Of a DNA stretch of 41,572 nucleotides, positions 1 through 7,323 are shown piece by piece; positions within the stretch are counted from its first letter, which is position 1, and every line of letters begins with the position of its first letter. The position numbers and the translations under genes are program-made. The stretch is from Candidatus Calescibacteriota bacterium (GTDB taxonomy: Bacteria > CAIJMQ01 > JAADFP01): NCBI GenBank assembly GCA_021162785.1, contig JAGGYA010000013.1:1-41572 (forward strand), written 5' to 3'. Below the pieces are notes generated by a model, which worked only from the letters and a program-made list of their open reading frames with translations, ran no database searches and had not been told where the DNA came from.

Positions 1-203
1 CCGAGATAAAGATGCCTTGTAATTATTTGAACGATCTCATCACTTAGTTTATTAAAAAGGTAATCTTTAAAAAGCGCAGGTATTGTTTTTACAGGTTTTA
101 CTTTTGCACCTAAAATTGATTCTATCTCATGCTGTGCAAAATAAGCTTCATCAGAGTCCCGCAGGTCAAATTTTATCTTTGCTAGAACCAGTATATCCCT
201 CAT
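1..203 (-). CDS. Partial ORF after the restriction gene, runs off left edge
   Basis: The first 67 codons of a gene whose 3' end lies outside the window. It opens MRDILVLAKIKFDLRDSD and shows an acidic, helix-rich N-terminus with no motif I can assign. Its ATG overlaps the stop of the restriction gene fragment (ATGA, 200-203), so the two are translationally coupled. By position the obvious guess is a modification methyltransferase or another component of the restriction-modification locus. The visible part does not contain the m5C methyltransferase start expected for an M.HhaI-type partner. A TRM11-like methyltransferase N-terminus is possible but unproven. Confidence 0.5.
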   Translation of the reverse strand, partial: MRDILVLAKIKFDLRDSDEAYFAQHEIESILGAKVKPVKTIPALFKDYLFNKLSDEIVQIITRHLYL

Positions 204-1060
204 GGTTTTTCACCACTTTCTAATTTAAAAAGTTCACACGGTTTTATTTTGAACTGAAGTTTTGTTGGATCTGGAGTTCCACCTTTCCTCTGCATGGTTA
301 TCCGCCCAATGTAAAGACTTCCTCTTGGAGAAACTTTTACATCCCCTTTCCCAAAGAAATTCATTGCAGTGTTTATATCTTTTAGGATCCATGTTGTAGT
401 ATCATTTTTCTTATTGCATCTTGTTACTAACATTCAATCCGCAGCAAACCCTCCCCTACCTTTCAGTATATCGCTTACTACAAGAATCTTATTTTTGGTG
501 AAAAATAATATAATCTTCTGGACTATGTCATCCCTAAGTTCGGTTAAAAACACTCTTCGTTTATCTCTTAGCTGTGAAATGCTCACTTTTAACATTTCTC
601 TGTGTGTTGAGGGAGGAATTTCACCAGTAAACAGTTTTAAAGCTAGAGCAATTTCATCATCAAAATGCCACATTTCCTTATAAGAGTCTACCCATCTCTT
701 GTCCACTTGATTGTAATCCGCATCAGAATTTGCCTTTTTTAAAGATAGATTCTCAACCTTTAAAGCATTATTTACCCTAATAATAAGCCTGATTTGAACT
801 TGAACATCTGTTTTCTTAAATCGCATTAATTCCTCATAATCTTCTTCACTAAACCCAAATTTTCCAATATCTTCTTTTTTAATTCTTGTTGCAATTTGTA
901 TTGCTTTCACATAATCAATTTTATCTGGATCATAACCCATAATTTTAAGCCAAAGTTTGGCATCTTCATCATTCTTCCAGTTGTTAAATTTTTCACAAAC
1001 TGCCTTTTCGTTTGCAAATCCACCTTTTGCTGTTCTTGAACCAAATTCAAAGTCATACAT
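200..1060 (-). pseudogene. HinP1I-like type II restriction endonuclease, interrupted by in-frame TGA
   Basis: Two contiguous reading segments in one frame (1060-434 and 433-200), separated only by the TGA at 436-434. Together they give about 286 codons resembling R.HinP1I (G^CGC cutter, about 247 aa) along the whole length, as I recall that sequence. Shared landmarks are GSRTAKGGFANEK near the N-terminus, the NQVDKRW and YKEMWHFDD blocks, FTGEIPP, DILKGRGGFAAD, then SPRGSLYIGRITMQRKGG and LQFKI near the C-terminus. The HinP1I active site is SD-X18-Q-X-K; here it reads TD-X20-S-L-K, so Asp and Lys remain but the Gln is a Ser. In HinP1I the residue after FAAE is Trp; here that codon is TGA, consistent with a TGG-to-TGA nonsense change. 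An ATG follows directly, so reinitiation could make a separate C-terminal piece. Shine-Dalgarno GGAGGAG lies 7 nt before the ATG at 1060. Other genes here use TGA as stop, so a recoded genome is unlikely. Confidence 0.85.
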
Positions 1061-1108
1061 TTTCTATCTCCTCCTTAATTTCATAGAGTATGTCGCCCAA
1101 CTCGTTCG

Positions 1109-1165
1109 TATCCGAACTGTTCGGATATACATCTGAATTTGGAAGATATGCGAACTGTTTGCATA
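1109..1165. promoter_or_regulatory. Pair of 19-bp palindromes upstream of the restriction gene
   Basis: Positions 1109-1127 read TATCCGAAC-T-GTTCGGATA, a perfect 9-1-9 palindrome. Positions 1147-1165 read TATGCGAAC-T-GTTTGCATA, with one arm mismatch. Both copies are followed by TACATC, so the unit repeats with a 38-bp period. That period is not a multiple of three, which argues against a protein-coding repeat. The pair lies 49-105 bp before the restriction gene start, where a control-protein or other dimeric repressor operator would be expected. No control-protein gene is visible in the window. Operator function is inferred from symmetry and position only. Confidence 0.55.
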
Positions 1166-1178
1166 TACATCCCTCTGG

Positions 1179-1620
1179 ATGAGTATTATTTTTTGTTGTT
1201 TTGCTCGAGTTTTCACCCACCCTCCTGAATATACCTTAAATCAATTCCGCTTTCTAAAAGACGCGTAGCAAAGCTATGTCTCAAAGAACGGATAGAGACA
1301 TCCTTACTGACTCCAGCTTTCTTACAGGCGTTCTGAAAGAGCTTTTGAAGGGATCTCGCATTTATATGCTTCTCTTTATTCCAAGCTGGAAATAGCCATT
1401 TTTGAGGCTTTTCTTTCTTCCAATATTCCCACAAGGTGGGAAGAGCAACATTTGAAAGTAAAGTATAGCGGTCTTTTCCGCCTTTTGAGATCCTAAAGTA
1501 AATCAGTTTCCTATTTGCAACTATATCTTCACGGCTGAGCTTTATAATCTCTCCAACCCGCAATTCACGGGAATACATAAGCATTAAAATGGATTTGTGT
1601 TTTATCAATATCCTTTTCAC
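1179..1620 (-). pseudogene. Truncated, frameshifted XerC/D-type tyrosine recombinase
   Basis: The longest segment (1620-1213) covers only the catalytic half of a phage/integron-type tyrosine recombinase. It contains the first catalytic Arg in SRELRVGE, the beta-hairpin Lys in KGGKDRYTLLS, and LRHSFATRLLESGIDLRYIQE with the H-x-x-R box. The N-terminal core-binding domain is absent. After IQE the frame is broken and stops, but the next frame (1220-1179) continues as VGENSSKTTKNNTH, matching the family tail LGHKSSKTTEIYTH. In that tail the catalytic His of LGH is Glu and the nucleophilic Tyr is Asn. Missing N-terminus, a frameshift and two lost catalytic residues make it inactive. It is probably a relic of the element that delivered the neighbouring restriction locus. 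Confidence 0.85.
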
Positions 1621-1639
1621 CTTTTACTTAAAACAAAAG

Positions 1640-1905
1640 GAGAATAGGGACAGCTACCCAATTTTCATTTTTTGGTGGTCTTCCTGCTGGTTTCGGGATT
1701 AATCTTTTTTTAAGAATTTCTTCTAACCTCCTTTCCTAATAGAAAGAAGATTTTCTTGACTGTTTTTCTTAATCAATTTTGCATATATGATTTGTTTATA
1801 ATTTCCTTGATCTGGTGGAGGATAACCTGCCCTTCTCGCAATTCCAAGCATAGGTTTATTTTAAAAAAATAAATTAAATTTGAAAAGGGTAGCTGTCCTA
1901 ATTTC
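1640..1905 (-). mobile_element. Transposase remnant between 12-bp inverted repeats
   Basis: GGACAGCTACCC at 1648-1659 is perfectly inverted at 1887-1898, bounding about 230 bp. On the minus strand the interior keeps a C-terminal coding trace, ERRLEEILKKRLIPKPAGRPPK, running into the left repeat (about 1735-1650). An upstream piece in another frame (MLGIARRAGYPPPDQ, from 1851) ends in a stop. A basic GRPxK tail next to a GGGACAGNTACC-type repeat is what I associate with REP-associated Y1 (IS200-like) transposases. The catalytic core is missing, so this is a decayed or MITE-like remnant. Assignment to the Y1 family is tentative. Confidence 0.5.
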
Positions 1906-2012
1906 CGGATTTTCTCTTGGTTGCAGATAAAAGGAATCCACCGCTTTAGCTTTCCTTTAAATTTTCCATTTTCTGAACTTATGCAGTAAAATCTCCAAAA
2001 ATTTAACTTTGC

Positions 2013-2018
2013 TATAAT
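2013..2018 (+). promoter_or_regulatory. -10 box TATAAT for the M48 lipoprotein gene
   Basis: A perfect TATAAT with 11 nt to the ATG at 2030. No convincing -35 is seen. The A/G-rich stretch AAGAAGGA ends only 1 nt before the ATG, too close for a normal Shine-Dalgarno, so a leaderless or very short-leader transcript is likely. The region 1906-2012 between the transposase remnant and this box holds nothing else I recognise. Confidence 0.5.
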
Positions 2019-2029
2019 AAAAGAAGGAA

Positions 2030-2761
2030 ATGAGGGTTATCAGAACATTCTTTATATTCTTATTACTTCTGATTCTTACAAGTGGATGTGTGACTTACTA
2101 TAATCCTGTCACCCAAAGGGAGGAAAAGACACTCATAAGTGAAGAAATGGAAATCAGAATTGGGAAAAATGCAGCCAGTGAAGTAGAAAGGGAATATAGA
2201 ACTTATTCCTCTTTAAGACTGGAGAATATAGGAGAAAGAGTGGCCAAGTCATCTCATCGACCTCACTTACCCTACCATTTCCAGGTGATGGAAAGTAAAG
2301 AGATAAACGCTTTTGCTTTACCAGGTGGATTCATATATGTAACATCTAAGCTACTGGAAATAGCAGACGATGACGAACTGGCAGGTGTCTTAGGCCATGA
2401 GATTGCTCATGTCTGCTGCCGTCATGGAGTGAAAAAACTGGAAGCACAGCTGGGTTATTCTCTCATAGCTTCGCTCATTCTTTCTAAGGAAAAAGCGGAT
2501 CTGGTAAGACTTGCCAATACAACTTTTAAACTGATCAGCCTGGGTTATTCCCGAAAGGATGAATTTCAGGCAGACGAGCTGGGAACTAAATATGCGTTTA
2601 AAGCTGGTTATTCTGCAGATGGGCTTTTAAGATTTCTTAAAAAGCTGAAGGAAATGGAGAAGATTGGACCTCAACCTCTGGAATTTCTCTCTACCCATCC
2701 CAGCGTAGATAAGAGAATTGAGAAACTGGAGGGACTTGTAAAAGAACTGGAAAAGGAGTAA
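2030..2761 (+). CDS. M48-family zinc metalloprotease, lipoprotein (BepA/LoiP-like)
   Basis: A 243-aa envelope protease. Residues 1-20 form a lipoprotein signal with lipobox LTSGC and lipidated Cys20. The zinc-binding motif HEIAH is at residues 123-127, and the third ligand is probably Glu178 in DEFQAD. ALPGGFIYVTSKLL before the motif is typical of M48 peptidases. The protein ends soon after the catalytic domain with STHPSVDKRIEKL, a common ending for short BepA/YcaL/LoiP-like proteins, and has no TPR domain. The family degrades or quality-controls outer-membrane proteins in the periplasm. It leads a plus-strand gene run and is 12 nt upstream of panC. Membrane anchoring and class are confident; the substrate is unknown. 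Confidence 0.9.
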   Translation: MRVIRTFFIFLLLLILTSGCVTYYNPVTQREEKTLISEEMEIRIGKNAASEVEREYRTYSSLRLENIGERVAKSSHRPHLPYHFQVMESKEINAFALPGGFIYVTSKLLEIADDDELAGVLGHEIAHVCCRHGVKKLEAQLGYSLIASLILSKEKADLVRLANTTFKLISLGYSRKDEFQADELGTKYAFKAGYSADGLLRFLKKLKEMEKIGPQPLEFLSTHPSVDKRIEKLEGLVKELEKE

Positions 2762-2773
2762 AAATTTCTTTCC

Positions 2774-3622
2774 ATGGAAGTTATAGGGAACCTTCAGTTG
2801 ATGCAGGAAAGATCTCTTGCATTGAGAAAAGAAGGGAAGATTATTGGATTTGTACCCACCATGGGTTATTTACATGAAGGCCATCTTTCTCTCATCAGGA
2901 AAGCAAGAGAGGAGACAGAAGTTGTAGTTGTGAGTATCTATGTGAATCCCACCCAGTTCGGCCCGGGAGAAGATTTTGATCGTTATCCAAGGGATCTTGA
3001 GAGAGATAGGAGTATTTTAGAAAATGAAAGGGTAGATATCCTATTTGCTCCTTCGGATAAAGATATGTATCCTCCTGACTTCTCCACGTATGTAGAGGAA
3101 ACAAAAATTTCTCAAAGGTGGGAAGGAGAAAGAAGGCCAGGGCATTTCCGCGGAGTCACCACCATTGTGGCAAAACTCTTCAACATTGTTTTACCTCACC
3201 GGGCTTACTTTGGTGAAAAAGACTGGCAACAAGCAAAGATTATAAAAAGAATGGTGCGAGATTTGAACTTCCCAGTGGAGATAATTGTGCTCCCCACTGT
3301 AAGGGAAAAAGATGGCCTGGCCTGTTCTTCAAGGAATACTTATCTTTCTCCTCAAGCCCGTGAAAAAGCAACCTCTATCTATAAAACACTCAAAAAGGGG
3401 GAGGAATGGCTTAGAAAAGGGTGGGGGCACAAAGAAATTCTGGAAAAAATGAAAAAGGAATTAGAGGAAATTCCGGGATTAGAACTGGAGTACCTTGTCT
3501 TAGTAGATCCTGATACCCTTGAACCTCTCCAGAACATCCAGAAAGAAAACCTCTTCCTTATCGCCTGTCGAGTAGATGGAGTGAGGCTCATCGATAACTT
3601 ATGTGTGAAACTGGAAAAGTGA
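2774..3622 (+). CDS. panC: Pantothenate synthetase
   Basis: Joins pantoate and beta-alanine with ATP, through a pantoyl-adenylate, to make pantothenate for coenzyme A. The 282-aa length is normal. FVPTMGYLHEGHLSL (residues 26-40) carries the nucleotide-binding HxGH motif; VNPTQFGPGEDFDRYPR, YFGEKDWQQ and GLACSSRNTYLS are the usual active-site blocks. No other pantothenate gene (panB, panD) is nearby. There is no clear Shine-Dalgarno before the ATG. CoA supply is thematically linked to the acetyl-CoA synthetase genes far downstream, but not by operon. Confidence 0.97.
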   Translation: MEVIGNLQLMQERSLALRKEGKIIGFVPTMGYLHEGHLSLIRKAREETEVVVVSIYVNPTQFGPGEDFDRYPRDLERDRSILENERVDILFAPSDKDMYPPDFSTYVEETKISQRWEGERRPGHFRGVTTIVAKLFNIVLPHRAYFGEKDWQQAKIIKRMVRDLNFPVEIIVLPTVREKDGLACSSRNTYLSPQAREKATSIYKTLKKGEEWLRKGWGHKEILEKMKKELEEIPGLELEYLVLVDPDTLEPLQNIQKENLFLIACRVDGVRLIDNLCVKLEK

Positions 3623-3634
3623 TAAAATGGGATT

Positions 3635-4474
3635 ATGAAGGTTAGACAACCTGCAGTAGCTGGCTCTTTTTATCCGGGAAGCAGGGAAGGACTGAGGAAA
3701 GAAGTAGAAAACTTATTAGGCTCGGTTGATTTACCTTTAATTTCTGGAAGAATTCTGGGAGGTATGGCTCCCCATGCGGGATATATGTTCTCTGGAAAGG
3801 CTCAGGCTTATCTTTACAAAGCTCTTGAGCCTATTTCCTTTGATACTGCAGTCATCATTGCCTCCTCTCATTATGCTTTTTACCGGGGTGCTTCGGTTTA
3901 CCCTGAAGGAGCATATTTAACTCCTCTGGGAGAAGTGGAAGTGGCAGAGGAAATTACCAAAAAGCTCCTTGATTACCCTGAATTTAATTATGTTCCAAGT
4001 GCGCACCAGCGTGAACACTCTATTGAGGTCCAGCTTCCTTTCCTGCAAGTGATAAAGGGGAATGTAAAAATTGTTCCTATTGTAGTTTCTGAATTCGACT
4101 TAGAACTTACGGAAAGATTGGGGAAGGCTATTCATGAAGTAACCGCAGGAAGAGAAGATGTTATCTTTATTGCCTCAAGCGATCTCTCCCATTATCCACC
4201 TTATGAGATAGCAAAAAAAGTGGATAATGAAATTCTTAAGATGATAGTCTCCTTAGATCCTCAACGGCTCCATGAGTCTGCGGTTCTTTTGAGGAGGGAA
4301 AGAGGGGTATCAACTGCTATTTGCGGTGAAGGTGCAGTATTAACTCTTCTTTATTGCCTTTTAGAAAAGGGAGTAAAAGAAGGGAAGTTGCTAATTTACT
4401 ATAATTCTGGAGATGTGGAGAAATTTATGCGTGAGGAAGTGGTAGGTTATGGTGCAGTAATATTCCTCTCTTAA
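3635..4474 (+). CDS. amrB: AmmeMemoRadiSam system protein B (Memo-like)
   Basis: A 279-aa Memo-family protein related in fold to class III extradiol dioxygenases. Family landmarks are VRQPAVAGSFYPG at the start, APHAGYMFSGKAQAY, SAHQREHSIEVQLPFLQ and IASSDLSHYPPYE, which hold the conserved His residues of the putative metal site. It is followed after 1 nt by the AMMECR1 gene, the standard A/B pairing. The radical SAM partner that names the system is not in this window. A TAAAAT box (3623-3628) lies 6 nt before the ATG and there is no Shine-Dalgarno. The biochemical role remains uncertain; a radical-based modification has been proposed for the system. Confidence 0.93.
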   Translation: MKVRQPAVAGSFYPGSREGLRKEVENLLGSVDLPLISGRILGGMAPHAGYMFSGKAQAYLYKALEPISFDTAVIIASSHYAFYRGASVYPEGAYLTPLGEVEVAEEITKKLLDYPEFNYVPSAHQREHSIEVQLPFLQVIKGNVKIVPIVVSEFDLELTERLGKAIHEVTAGREDVIFIASSDLSHYPPYEIAKKVDNEILKMIVSLDPQRLHESAVLLRRERGVSTAICGEGAVLTLLYCLLEKGVKEGKLLIYYNSGDVEKFMREEVVGYGAVIFLS

Positions 4475-4475
4475 A

Positions 4476-5018
4476 ATGGGGATGAGTGAAGAATCCAAAA
4501 GATTTCTGCTACAGCTGGCAAGAGACTCCATAAAAGCAAGGCTGGAGAATAAACCTCTTCCTTCTCCTACTCCACCCTATCCAGAATTGGAGGAGAAAAG
4601 AGGAGTTTTTGTAACTTTAAGAATGGGAAAGGAATTGAGAGGGTGTATTGGTCAAATCTTCCCCAGGCTCCCTCTTGTGGAAGCAGTGAAAGAAATGGCT
4701 GTAGCAAGTGCTTTCGAAGATCCGAGATTTCCACCCTTAACCAGAGAGGAGCTTGAAAAAGTCAAGATTGAAATCTCTGTTCTTTCCCCTCTTAAAGAAA
4801 TAAAGAGTATAGAAGAGTTTGAAGTAGGGAAGCACGGGATTTACATGGTTAAAGACTTCACCAGTGCTGTCTTCCTTCCTCAGGTGGCACCTGAACAAGG
4901 ATGGGACAGAGAAACTACCCTTAAGTATCTTTCTCTCAAAGCGGGATTACCACCCGACGGATGGAAAAAAGGAGCAAAATTCTATGTGTTTACTGCAGAA
5001 GTATTTGAAGAAGAGTGA
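4476..5018 (+). CDS. amrA: AmmeMemoRadiSam system protein A (AMMECR1 domain)
   Basis: A 180-aa protein that is essentially one AMMECR1 domain. The invariant LRGCIGQ hexamer region is at about residues 52-58, followed by the usual AVASAFEDPRFPPLTREEL and ISVLSPL segments, FLPQVAPEQGWD and the C-terminal KAGLPPDGW. It lies 1 nt after Memo and its TGA overlaps the GTG of hypD (GTGA), so the three are translated together. The family's activity is not established. An alternative ATG lies two codons downstream. Confidence 0.94.
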   Translation: MGMSEESKRFLLQLARDSIKARLENKPLPSPTPPYPELEEKRGVFVTLRMGKELRGCIGQIFPRLPLVEAVKEMAVASAFEDPRFPPLTREELEKVKIEISVLSPLKEIKSIEEFEVGKHGIYMVKDFTSAVFLPQVAPEQGWDRETTLKYLSLKAGLPPDGWKKGAKFYVFTAEVFEEE

Positions 5019-6100
5019 AATACCTCCAGGATTTCCGAGATAAGTCAAAAGTAAAAGCTTTGGAAGAAGCAATAGAAAAATTTTCGCTTCCTTCCTTTGT
5101 CTTTATGGAAGTTTGCGGGACACATACCTGGAGCATTTTTCATCATGGGCTGAGGAGTTTATTTCCTCACTGGATGAAACATCTTTCCGGCCCTGGTTGT
5201 CCGGTGTGTGTAACACCCAATGAGGTTATTGATTACGCAATAGAACTTACCCTTAAAGAAAAGGTGATTCTGGCCACTTTTGGAGATATGCTGAAGGTTC
5301 CTGGTTCATATATGTCACTGAGAGAAGTAAGGGCTAAAGGAGGTAAAATTCGAGTAATATATTCAGTAGAAGATGCTCTTAAAATTGCCAAAAACTTTCC
5401 TGGCCAGCCTGTAGTCTTTCTTGGAATAGGATTTGAAACCACTGCACCTTCCATTGCTTGGGCGGTTCTCAAGGCAAGGGAAGAAGGGATTAAAAATTTT
5501 TATATCCTTCCAGCTAACAAATTAATCCCCCCTGCTATACGGGAGATTCTTAAAGGGAACCCAAATTTGGATGGTTTTCTTCTACCCGGACATGTAAGCA
5601 CAATAATCGGGAGAACACCTTACCTTTTCATCAGTGAAGAATTTCATAAGGGAGGAGTTATTAGTGGTTTTGAACCACTGGATATCCTTTTTTCTCTTTA
5701 TCTCCTTTTGAAAATGAAAAAAGATGACTCTCCCCGTATTGTAAATCAGTATAAACGAAGTGTTAAAGAGGAAGGAAATCCCAAAGCCAAGATGATAATG
5801 AAGAAGGTATTCAAGGTGGTAGACAGTAAATGGAGAGGATTGGGTATGATCCCTGCATCAGGGCTGGATTTGAAAGATGAGTTCCGGGAGTTTAATGCTT
5901 ACCATGTTTTCCCTCTAAATATTCCTCCCTCTCAGGAATATCCGGGGTGTCGTTGTGGAGAGGTGCTTGCGGGAAAAATTGTCCCTCCTGAGTGTCCGCT
6001 ATTTGGTAAGGTATGCACTCCAGAAGATCCCAAAGGCCCATGTATGGTATCAGTGGAAGGAGCATGTGGAATATATTATCGCTATGGAGGGCAGGACTAA
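5015..6100 (+). CDS. hypD: HypD-like [NiFe]-hydrogenase maturation protein
   Basis: A 361-aa HypD. The family carries a [4Fe-4S] cluster and with HypC assembles the Fe(CN)2CO unit of [NiFe]-hydrogenases. Visible signatures are EVCGTHTWS (32-40), GPGCPVCVTP (59-68), GFETTAP, LLPGHVSTIIG and the Cys-rich end (YPGCRCGEVLAG, ECPLFGKVCTPEDPKGPCMVSVEGACG). The start is GTG at 5015, overlapping the AMMECR1 stop. No hypC, hypE, hypF, hypA/B or hydrogenase gene is in the window, so this copy is separated from its usual partners. Its place between AMMECR1 and queH is unusual. Confidence 0.93.
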   Translation: MKYLQDFRDKSKVKALEEAIEKFSLPSFVFMEVCGTHTWSIFHHGLRSLFPHWMKHLSGPGCPVCVTPNEVIDYAIELTLKEKVILATFGDMLKVPGSYMSLREVRAKGGKIRVIYSVEDALKIAKNFPGQPVVFLGIGFETTAPSIAWAVLKAREEGIKNFYILPANKLIPPAIREILKGNPNLDGFLLPGHVSTIIGRTPYLFISEEFHKGGVISGFEPLDILFSLYLLLKMKKDDSPRIVNQYKRSVKEEGNPKAKMIMKKVFKVVDSKWRGLGMIPASGLDLKDEFREFNAYHVFPLNIPPSQEYPGCRCGEVLAGKIVPPECPLFGKVCTPEDPKGPCMVSVEGACGIYYRYGGQD

Positions 6101-6617
6101 AATACTTCTTCATGTTTGTTGTGGTGTTTGTGCTACTTCGGTGGTGGAAAGATTATGTGAAGAAGGGTTCGAGGTTACAGCTTTTTTCTACAACCCCAAT
6201 ATTCATCCTCCAGAGGAGTATGAAAGGAGATTGAAAACTTTCCTTAAAGTGGCAGAAATAATGAATTTTCCCTATCTGATTGGAGAGTATGAGGTGGAAA
6301 AATGGTGGGAAAGAATAAAAGGACTGGAGAAAGAACCCGAAGGAGGAAAGAGGTGCGAAGTTTGTTTCCAACTGAGAATTGAGGAAACTTACCGAATAGC
6401 TAAGGAAATGGATTTTCCCTTTTTCACAACTACCTTAACTGTAAGCCCCCATAAAAAGGCGGAGGTTATAAACCGAATTGGTAAGGAAATAGGTGAAGAG
6501 AGATTTCTTATAAGAGATTTCAAAAAGAAAGAGGGGTTTAAAAGAGCAATACAACTTTCCAAGGAGTTCTCTCTTTACCGCCAGAATTATTGCGGATGTA
6601 TATTCAGTAAAAGGTGA
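6084..6617 (+). CDS. queH: Epoxyqueuosine reductase QueH
   Basis: A 177-aa QueH (DUF208) protein, the non-cobalamin enzyme that reduces epoxyqueuosine to queuosine in tRNA. It shows LLHVCCGVCA (residues 8-17), then KRCEVCFQLRIEET and the C-terminal YCGC, the Cys set that binds iron-sulfur/iron and does redox chemistry; FFYNPNIHPPEEYERR is also typical. I place the start at ATG 6084, inside the hypD end (17-nt overlap), because the family starts just before the CCGVC block. A longer in-frame start at 5955 would add 43 residues read out of hypD. The gene overlaps comFC by 4 nt. Confidence 0.93.
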   Translation: MEGRTKILLHVCCGVCATSVVERLCEEGFEVTAFFYNPNIHPPEEYERRLKTFLKVAEIMNFPYLIGEYEVEKWWERIKGLEKEPEGGKRCEVCFQLRIEETYRIAKEMDFPFFTTTLTVSPHKKAEVINRIGKEIGEERFLIRDFKKKEGFKRAIQLSKEFSLYRQNYCGCIFSKR

Positions 6618-7321
6618 GCTGGCTAAAGAGGATTATCTCCCTTCTCTTTCCTCATATCTGTCTCCTCTGTGAAAAACCTCTTCCCTGGAAGGAGGAAGGC
6701 CCTTTCTGCAAGGAGTGCGAGAAAGAGATCAAATATCTTGCAAAAGAAAAGGTTTGTAAAATTTGTGGGAAGCCTCTATTCTCCGGTCTCTGTGAGGATT
6801 GCAGGAGGAAAAGAAACAAGTTTGATTTCTCCCGATCCGTAGCTTTATATGAAGGGAAATGGAGGGAAATTATTCATCTTTTCAAGTACCGAGGTTCATT
6901 TACACTATCCTCCTATCTTGGCGAAAAACTCTGGGAAGTTTACCGCAATAACCCGATATATGAGACAGCGGATTATATTGTCCCTGTCCCCCTCACTTAT
7001 TGGACAAGGGTAAAAAGAGGATATCATCAGACTCTTTTACTGGCAAATTATCTCTCCAGAAAAACGGGTAAGAAAATCCTGAGAAAATTGTTATATAAAA
7101 GTAAAAATATCCCTTCCCAAACCACTCTTTCAAGGAAAGAAAGGTTGAAAAATGTCAGGGGGGCTTTCAAGACCAGAAACTCCAGAATAATTAAGGGAAA
7201 GAATATTTTACTTATTGACGATGTCCTAACCACGGGAGCAACAGTAAACGAATGTGTTAAGAGTCTTAAAAAGGCAGGGGCAAAAAAAGTATTTGTATTA
7301 ACCTTAGCCAGGGGTGAATAA
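6614..7321 (+). CDS. comFC: ComF family protein (amidophosphoribosyltransferase-like)
   Basis: A 235-aa ComFC/GntX-type protein. The N-terminus has four zinc-type Cys pairs (CLLC, CKEC, CKIC, CEDC) and the C-terminal half is a PRTase fold with ILLIDDVLTTGATVNEC as the PRPP-binding loop. PVPLTYWTRVKRGYHQ and SQTTLSRKERLKNVRGAF are standard ComFC blocks. The family helps internalise single-stranded DNA in competent bacteria, but it is widespread in genomes without shown competence and no other com gene is visible here. Start is GTG 6614, overlapping queH. It is the last gene of the plus-strand run and converges on the next gene with a 2-nt gap. Confidence 0.93.
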   Translation: MSWLKRIISLLFPHICLLCEKPLPWKEEGPFCKECEKEIKYLAKEKVCKICGKPLFSGLCEDCRRKRNKFDFSRSVALYEGKWREIIHLFKYRGSFTLSSYLGEKLWEVYRNNPIYETADYIVPVPLTYWTRVKRGYHQTLLLANYLSRKTGKKILRKLLYKSKNIPSQTTLSRKERLKNVRGAFKTRNSRIIKGKNILLIDDVLTTGATVNECVKSLKKAGAKKVFVLTLARGE

Positions 7322-7323
7322 AA

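Noticed and set aside
434-436. TGA read as Trp (alternative genetic code)
   Set aside because: Several intact genes here, such as panC, AMMECR1 and tolC, end in TGA at the right place, so TGA is a stop in this genome.
1109-1165. LexA/SOS boxes
   Set aside because: The half-sites CGAAC and GTTCG are separated by one base, not the four of the Gram-positive LexA consensus, and the neighbours are not SOS genes.
1109-1171. CRISPR-like repeat pair
   Set aside because: Only two 25-bp units, highly palindromic, with a 13-bp spacer and no cas genes.
1053-1220. 55-codon ORF between the recombinase and restriction gene
   Set aside because: Its first part is the frameshifted recombinase tail and the rest covers the palindromic repeats; best explained as a remnant plus regulatory DNA.
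6084-6617. Longer QueH start at 5955
   Set aside because: It would add 43 residues read out of hypD; the family begins just before the CCGVC block.
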